Positions 58,105 through 64,000 of a stretch of 64,000 nt of DNA are shown piece by piece. The notes under the pieces were generated by a model. The model saw nothing but the letters and a program-made list of their open reading frames with translations. It ran no database searches and had not been told where the DNA came from. The position numbers and the translations under genes are program-made. Source of the stretch: Paracentrotus lividus (lineage: Eukaryota; Echinodermata; Echinoidea; Camarodonta; Echinidae); contig CALNVZ010003425.1 in assembly GCA_940671915.1 (NCBI GenBank), forward strand, positions 38,434,137-38,498,136. Reading direction: 5' to 3'. How positions within the stretch are numbered: the stretch's first letter is position 1; every line of letters begins with the position of its first letter.

Positions 58105-59420
58105 ACCTAACCAAAGATGGCAATGTAGGAAGCCCACGTATCCAGTTACCCTCCCGTCCAGATAGCTTGAATACCAGCTCCTTCTCACCACCGAGCAGTA
58201 CTCTCCCAAACATAGATACACTGGATGACCAGGAGAAGCATACCATCGAGAAGAAGTTCCAGAGCTTGATCAAGGAATGGCACTGCAGTCCGGACATGCT
58301 GTATAGCATCCATCCCATTGATGGTTCCTTCTTACTTTGGCTGGTGGATTGGATGGATGAGCACATTCCTGGTGTCCATCGGCAACCCCAGGTCAGCTTC
58401 TCCTGCCGCATCCCCCATGCCTTCCCAACGTTCGATGCCACCACACTCTGTAACAATCTGGTGCTGTATCGAAGCAACCTGACCATGGACCCAAGGGCAA
58501 GTAAGCGATTGATGGATCCGATGTCTCCTGTAGATGCGTCTGGTCTGACTCCCAGCTACAGCTTTGCCAAGTACCTGAGTCAGGTGCCTTCTGGGGTGGA
58601 CATCTTTGCCTTTACGCCAAAGGTGTCCATGCTTTCAAAGCACACTAATGGCTCATTGAATCAGTGGGAGATCAGTTTCCAGGAAGGGTCCAAGTTCCAG
58701 ACTGTCCTGAATGTCAACCACGTTGCGCGCTCCTGCGGTCACCGCTTCAGTCTCAATCACATCGCATGCCATCCCATCTTGCCTCTTCTTGTCACAACGT
58801 CCCATCACAATATCCCCAAGGTAGAGGTAGACTTTGATGTGGCCACGAGCCGCAGCAGAAGGACTTCCATGATATCGCGAAGAGCCTCCATCGTAAAACG
58901 CGCAAGCATGGTGATTGAAGCAGCAGGGCAGAACCCCGTAACACCCGGTTCAATCAATCTCTTTGGCAAGAACATTCTCTCAGAGAGTGAGCACAGTCGT
59001 CTCATGACACTCTACAACTCAACCGTCGAAGGATCAACTCAGGATTTTAATGAAAAGGACGACATCATTTTGCCAGACGAACTCATGGAGCAAGTGAATG
59101 CCGAGCTGAACTGGCCTGATATGAGTGCTCCAACAGGCCTCTGCAGTGAGCTTATCTTATGGAGGGTGTTCAATGTTGGCCCTCTTGGAAAAGGAGGTGG
59201 GGTGATGGAGCTGGCGCGTATCAACTCTCCCTTTGTGTCTGCCTTCTCTCATATTGCTTGGATGCCTAGTCTTCTTCCAAGCTCCTGCCTGGGTCCTATC
59301 TCAAATTCTCCTAGTGCATGCTTCATTGCATCCGATGGGTACAGTCTGCGGCTGTTCCAGGCAGTCATTGATGCTCGGTCATTACTTAATGAGATCACAC
59401 CTAGCAGCAATCAGCTTGAG
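58105..59420 (+). CDS. DMXL: DMXL exon 13 (large)
   Basis: 1,316 bases, phase 1 in and phase 0 out. Conserved blocks in order: DMLYSIHPIDGSFLLWLVDW (vertebrate DMLFSIHPMDGSLLVWHVDW), QVSFSCRIPHAFPT, FTPKVSMLSKHTNGSLNQW, CGHRFSLNHIACHPILPLL then TTSHHN, GLCSELILWRVFNVGPL, and SPSACFIASDGYSLRLFQAV then IDAR. These are strands of the second part of the N-terminal WD40 region. Between TTSHHN and the GLCSELILW block lies a divergent insert that includes a basic Ser-rich cluster (SRSRRTSMISRRASIVKR, about 58848-58902) with three tandem R-R-x-S or K-R-x-S sites. The acceptor is CTCTTTGCAG and the donor GAG|GTTAGT. The open frame runs 36 bases past the donor to a stop, so read-through would truncate the protein. 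Confidence 0.96.
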
Positions 59421-60009
59421 GTTAGTCTTCCACCAATAAGTTCCTTCATCTTTTAGGAAGATACATGTATCTACATGTATGTAACATGTAGTGGGGATGA
59501 ACTAAAGTAACTCAAGATTCTTTTTTTTTCTATAGCAATTGTGTTTTTTGTTTTGATTTTTGTTTGTATTTTGTTTGTTTGTTTGTTTTTGTTTTTTTTT
59601 TTTGGGGGGGGTGGTTGTGGAGGAGGGGGCATTGCTTGGGGAACATATGTTATATTTCCATGGATTTGTTTTCAGGAAAAAAATGATCAAAGGGATATCA
59701 ACAGTATTTCATCCTTACAAAGAGCAAGATATAAAGAATGGGAAAGTTATAGTAATAAGACAACATACGTTTGGATAAACTATTTTTTAAAAACTGTCAG
59801 ATTGACAGAATAAATACATATTTGAAAATGGATTGGAACATACAGGAGTATCTGTAAAGGTGTACAGTAGCAGTTTTATTTTCGACATGATGACAGGCAA
59901 TTCTCGAAACCTCTGAAAAATTAACAAAAAAAAGGGTTCCTTCAAAATACATTTAATACCTTGAGTTCTATTCATGAAAGACGATTCCTATTCCATCTGT
60001 TGTTGGCAG
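59421..60009. other. Intron 13
   Basis: 589 bases with T-rich and G-rich runs near 59580-59635. No exon or repeat family. Confidence 0.6.
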
Positions 60010-60186
60010 GGTTACCTGAGTAGCAGCTCTCCCGTCACAGCATTTCTTCTCCAGAACACTGAGGAAAGTGATGATGACAACGACGATGAGAAGAAAGGTC
60101 CCAAGTGCCCTCAGGTCATCAGTCTCCAGTCCACATCTAGACCAGGATGCATCATCGAGCTAGACACACTTAATGATGCCAAACAT
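60010..60186 (+). CDS. DMXL: DMXL exon 14 (last in window)
   Basis: One hundred and seventy-seven bases, phase 0 at both ends: GYLSSSSPVTAFLLQNTEES, an acidic run (DDDNDDEKK), then SLQSTSRPGCIIELDTLND and AKH. It matches vertebrate IVSQQSTARPGCIIALD. The acceptor is CTGTTGTTGGCAG and the donor CAT|GTAAGA. The next vertebrate block (GRKTQLLHVFEEDF) is not found before 64000, so exon 15 lies at or beyond the window end. Confidence 0.95.
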
Positions 60187-60431
60187 GTAAGATTGTCAGC
60201 TTATGTCAACTCCCTGAATCGACATCACATTGGGATGGGTTGGTGCAAAGTTGATATGCCAATGTGGGGTTATACTGAAGATTAGAAAGATAACTTCTTC
60301 TTCTCAAGTCCTTTCTCTCATTGTTCTCTTTGATTGTATAATTATAGCTACTTACATTCTTTTACATTTGAATAATAATAACTGTAACTGCGGTATGCTA
60401 CAAACTATGGTGCAGATCCAGCATCACCTCT

Positions 60432-63420
60432 GGGCCCGTATTCCATAAACGACTTAAGCATGAAATTTAAGCATTTTTGCTTATCTTTTGGCTAAGACAA
60501 AATTCTTAGCCAAAATGCGCGAATCCATAAACCCATAAATGGCTAAGATTTTTTTCGTAACTTAAGACTTTGCTTAGCGCGATTTTGACAGTTTAAGCAT
60601 AAATTCTTAGATTTGGCTAAGCCAAGTCTTAAATACTCGAGATGCCGCCTTCAAATACGCACATAAAAATGAGAGTTTTTATCATTAACTTTAAGCCTAC
60701 TAGCGTAGTGTGCTGTTAAACTTATATGCTGATATACGGCAAGCTCATTTGAAACCACAACTAACATACAATATAATTCAAAAATTTTTAGAAATAATCA
60801 TGATACATTTTAGACATAATCTGCAATTGTTGAAGCTATGTTAAACTTTGTTTAAACCAGTTAATTCTAATTCGTGAGAAACACAAAATAGTAACGAACA
60901 TCCATAAATTGTTTACACATTTATTTTCAAAACAGAAAAAAATGAAATCTTTTAAAAAGCGTATTTATACAGATTGCGTAAGGCATAAGCCCTTTGTTTT
61001 TATTGCGCGGCAATTATTTTTGTCATTTGCTTTTCGCACCTTTGTGCTCATATCAAGTTAAGACTTTTGCTTATTTTTTCACTGAACGTAGACGAAAGAG
61101 CCCAACGTGTTTGGAATACGGCTTAATTGTATTTGTTCTGTATCTTAGACAAAATCTTAGAAGAAAAATACTTAGGGCAACTCCATAGGTTGGTGAATGA
61201 AGTTAAAAATCAAATTCAATATTTTTTGAATTTTAAATATCTTTAGTCCTTCAACATGGTAGTTTCAGGAACAAAAAAAAATTAGAAAGTTTAAGTTTCA
61301 GTTATACCTTGGAAAAAAATGGTCGAAAGTTTGTTCTTCCATTCTTACCAATTAATACAAGAAAATAGTAAAAAGAAATATGCTACTTAATTACCATATG
61401 TTGTTATTTCTAACATCATACGCACCTTGATATTATTCCTGAAGTTTAGAAAGAGCTCCTCCCGTCATAAGTAATTGACCGTCCTTAAAATACACAACGA
61501 GCTTTTCAATGAACAATTTTGTTAGGTCTTCAACTACATTTCAAGAAAGAAATATTGTAAACCCGCTCAGATAAAGCTCAGGTCGATGTAACGTACGTAG
61601 TAACCAAGAAAAAACCTGATCTTTTTTCTAGAAGAGAAAAATTCTTGCACAGTTAATGGTGCGAAATTAAATTCTTCTTCCTTCGAAACAATATTTGACA
61701 CTGTGATATGACTATCAAAATCATAAAAAAAATACCCATTTAATAAAAAAATGATAAAAAGAAAAACTGTAACTGTGTTAACCCGTTGTAACCGCGTGAT
61801 AACGCATGCATGTAACGGTGAGGTAACCAGTAAAAATTATGAAGTTAGGTAACATTTTCTATGGGATCTGTTCAAGTTTTAAGTCTCATGGTTGAGTTTG
61901 TTTGAAGTTATTTTTTGTTTAATTAAAAGCAAAAATGATCGGTTAACAACCTCTTTGATCGGACTCTTTTTTCATCAAAAATATCAGTGGTCATACAATC
62001 ACACAACAAATTGAATAGAAGTATTCACAATTGCGGAAGTGCATTAGTAAGACTTGTTCAAAGTTTAGATAAAACCAAACTTTAAAGAGTGTCTTCCGAC
62101 ACAACACATACCATTGATTTTGTGCCCCTTAAACACCGCGTGAACTGTGAGGGTTTTAATATTTTTTATTATATGTTTTTGGGAGAAATTCAGGAGCCCT
62201 TATTTGAAATAATATTCAGCAAAAATTATGAATTCATATTCCATATATCTTGATTAATAATCAATATTTCATATTATTTGAATGGGTTGATTTTCAAATA
62301 GTTTTTGACACGAGTTTTTTTTTTTTTAGAAATTTGTGAAGGACATTTTTGGACGTTTCCAAAGTAAAATTTATCATCGAATAAAGGTCATATTTCAAAA
62401 AAAAATTATATGATTATAATATGTTTCAAATTCAAGAACAATATTTAGTTATTCAGATTTGATCAATCCTTGTAGAAATGATATAAGAAACCTAAAAATG
62501 AAACTTTGTTTTATCTCATTATTTTTAAAAATATTGCGTCATAAAGCCATGAATTTCAAAACTGTCCGCAGTGTATTGCGAAATGTGCATAATTTAGCGG
62601 TTATTTGTCACGAATTTGCCCATTTTTAGGGCTGTACTCTTCTTAAGTAATCTCACTAAATCATTGCCAACTTTCACAATTTATATGTTTATACTTTAAC
62701 ATTAAATATTTGTGTCACTCATTTCATTCATAGTTAGGTGGTCCGCTCTAATTAGTCCTCAATTAAAGAAAAAACTATGGAAATGGGGCCACTTTTCTCT
62801 CCCCCTTGCAGTGTACGGGTTAAAGTGTTATAGTATACCACCGTTGCCATCAAAAACGGGAGGAGAAATGAGAGAAAGGCCATCTACACCCGACATTATT
62901 GAATTTTTATTGGACTTTTATGTGTGTGAACTCATACTGACAAATGTACGTATGAACGTAACCGTATGTAATCGCACTTCATCTCGCCCTAGTAAAAAAC
63001 CTAGTTGTTTCTTTATTTTTTTATTTATATACCAAATTTTGTCTCCCTAATATGTACTTCTTTGAAATGGATATAATCAACTTTTCCATAAAAGGCCTTG
63101 TATAGGAATCACTTGTTCATTATTCTGACTTTTCATTTTATGCATGTCCAAATCATGTGATACGTGAGACCGACCGACCCATTTTAAAGAGAATTTGCCA
63201 GGAGCATAATAGAAATTCTCAAGTTGTTTGTTTTACTACAATAGGATTAGTCAGACTGTGTACTTTTGTTTTGATAAAAATACTTACTTCCTGATCAATA
63301 AATAGATGCGAGATTACGCTCAGTATGATCAAGGTGTTCCAAATAACCGTGAGTAACCGTCTGTGGAATAGCCCTTAGACTTAAGTCAAAATGCCTAAGT
63401 CCTTTATTGAATACGGGCCC
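60432..63420. mobile_element. GGGCCCGTATTC-ended region, large TIR element or two fragments
   Basis: Left GGGCCCGTATTCCATAAACG and right complement GGGCCCGTATTCAATAAAGG are inverse over about 24 bases including ACTTA(A/G)GCAT. A further GGAATACGGCTTA word lies near 61117, so the left ~0.7 kb may be a separate element with many CTTAAG/CTTAGCC words. No matching target duplication was found (left CACCTCT, right TGACAAA). The interior (61200-63330) is AT-rich, without a transposase. Confidence 0.55.
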
Positions 63421-63512
63421 TGACAAAGGGTTTTATTGGCCCAATTGTCTCAAGATAATTGCGGCTATATCATGCTTGTGCATTGGCCAATAACATGCTT
63501 TGTCAGGGCCAA
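63421..63512. repeat. Short inverted repeat with TGACAAAG ends
   Basis: TGACAAAGGGTTTTATTGGC at the left and GGCCAATAACATGCTTTGTCA at the right are inverse with small gaps. About 90 bases, directly adjoining the GGGCCC end at 63420. Another small MITE candidate. Confidence 0.6.
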
Positions 63513-63587
63513 TGCTTTATCCGCTACAGAAGGGGCAAGCACGTTTGGCATAATTTAGCAGATGTATATCTTGATATAACATTGTTT

Positions 63588-64000
63588 TTATATTGTACCC
63601 ACATCAAGAGCAATAAAGCAAAATAACAAGTTTAGGTTACCCTTGCATGCACTTAAGAGTTCAAAACAGTACAATGATACTATAACAGTAAGAGAAGGAA
63701 TCTGAGTGAATGACAACATCAAGTACATGAAACGAATGCTCCAAGGTGAATGACCTTCCCTCGACATCTCAGCTTCACAGCTCCAGACCTGTGGTAGCTG
63801 CCCTCCCTCTCGCAGAGAACCTATCCAGGCTATTCTAACACAACCGTTAGGTAGTGTTTTCTCAGCCAAAGCCAATGCACAGATTCGATAGAATGCAAGG
63901 ACTTTCCTGTAACAGCTTTCATGGGCTCTCAAAGAAGTCAGTGTAAGCCCACATCCCTTACTGTGTTGGCATGGGTCAAAGCGTAGGTCGTTTTTGCAGC
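63588..64000 (-). other. Open frame reaching the window edge, unassigned
   Basis: The - strand is open from 63998 down to a stop at 63588 (136 codons), with the upstream end outside the window. The N-terminal part is rich in Cys and His: CKNDLRFDPCQHSKGCG, LTLTSLRAHESCYRK. The spacing vaguely recalls a zinc-finger or transposon-derived segment, but I recognise no family. The last third (SLYCFELLSACKGNLNLL...) looks random. It may be a real exon, a transposon fragment or chance. Confidence 0.25.
63989..64000 (+). promoter_or_regulatory. Possible 3' splice site at the window edge
   Basis: CGTTTTTGCAG|C: a short pyrimidine tract and CAG ending at 63999, which could open the next DMXL exon in phase 0. 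Only one base of the putative exon is visible, so this is not testable here. Confidence 0.15.

Overview
The window is animal nuclear DNA, AT-rich and crowded with small transposons. It carries the 5' part of one large, intron-rich gene on the + strand. Thirteen exons join without a frame break into 2,814 coding bases (938 codons), from 8586 to 60186. Phases match at every junction and every intron is GT-AG. The product is recognisable by eye as a DmX-like protein, rabconnectin-3 alpha (DMXL1/DMXL2 family), a WD40 scaffold that helps assemble and regulate the V-ATPase. The start-codon exon precedes 8586 and was not identified. The 3' part of the gene lies beyond 64000. The close match to vertebrate DMXL, together with short elements of types I associate with sea urchins (from memory, not from a search), suggests a marine invertebrate deuterostome, most likely an echinoderm.

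Layout: 1-8585 is upstream or intron-1 sequence holding a long foldback element and a ~1.95 kb TIR element. Exons 2-6 (8586-44780) are small and separated by introns of 4-16 kb that are mostly transposon mosaics. Exons 7-14 (46309-60186) are denser; exon 13 is unusually large (1,316 bases). A second gene is nested in intron 3 on the - strand: its last exon (18458-19056) encodes a Gly-rich ectodomain, one transmembrane helix and a short basic tail. Intron 3 also holds a ~2.1 kb tandem array of a ~130-bp unit. The last 3.8 kb is intron 14, with a further TIR-bounded region and a - strand open frame at the window edge.

Most striking: (1) exon 4 and exon 7 of the DMXL gene are each preceded by several decayed tandem copies of their own 3' splice site plus the first part of the exon. 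(2) Three mutually dissimilar elements (2375-4322, 12571-13326 with a second copy at 34444-35156, and 15799-16575) share one architecture: related TIRs starting GGG(T/C)(C/A)ATTCCA or GGTCATATTCA, a 4-bp target duplication, and a family-specific 12-20-base word repeated several times inside. (3) Several insertions are nested or have an 'empty site' visible elsewhere in the window, so target duplications (TTAA, TA, CTTTG) can be read directly. No transposase, reverse transcriptase, rRNA or intact tRNA gene was seen. Most short open frames lie in repeats.
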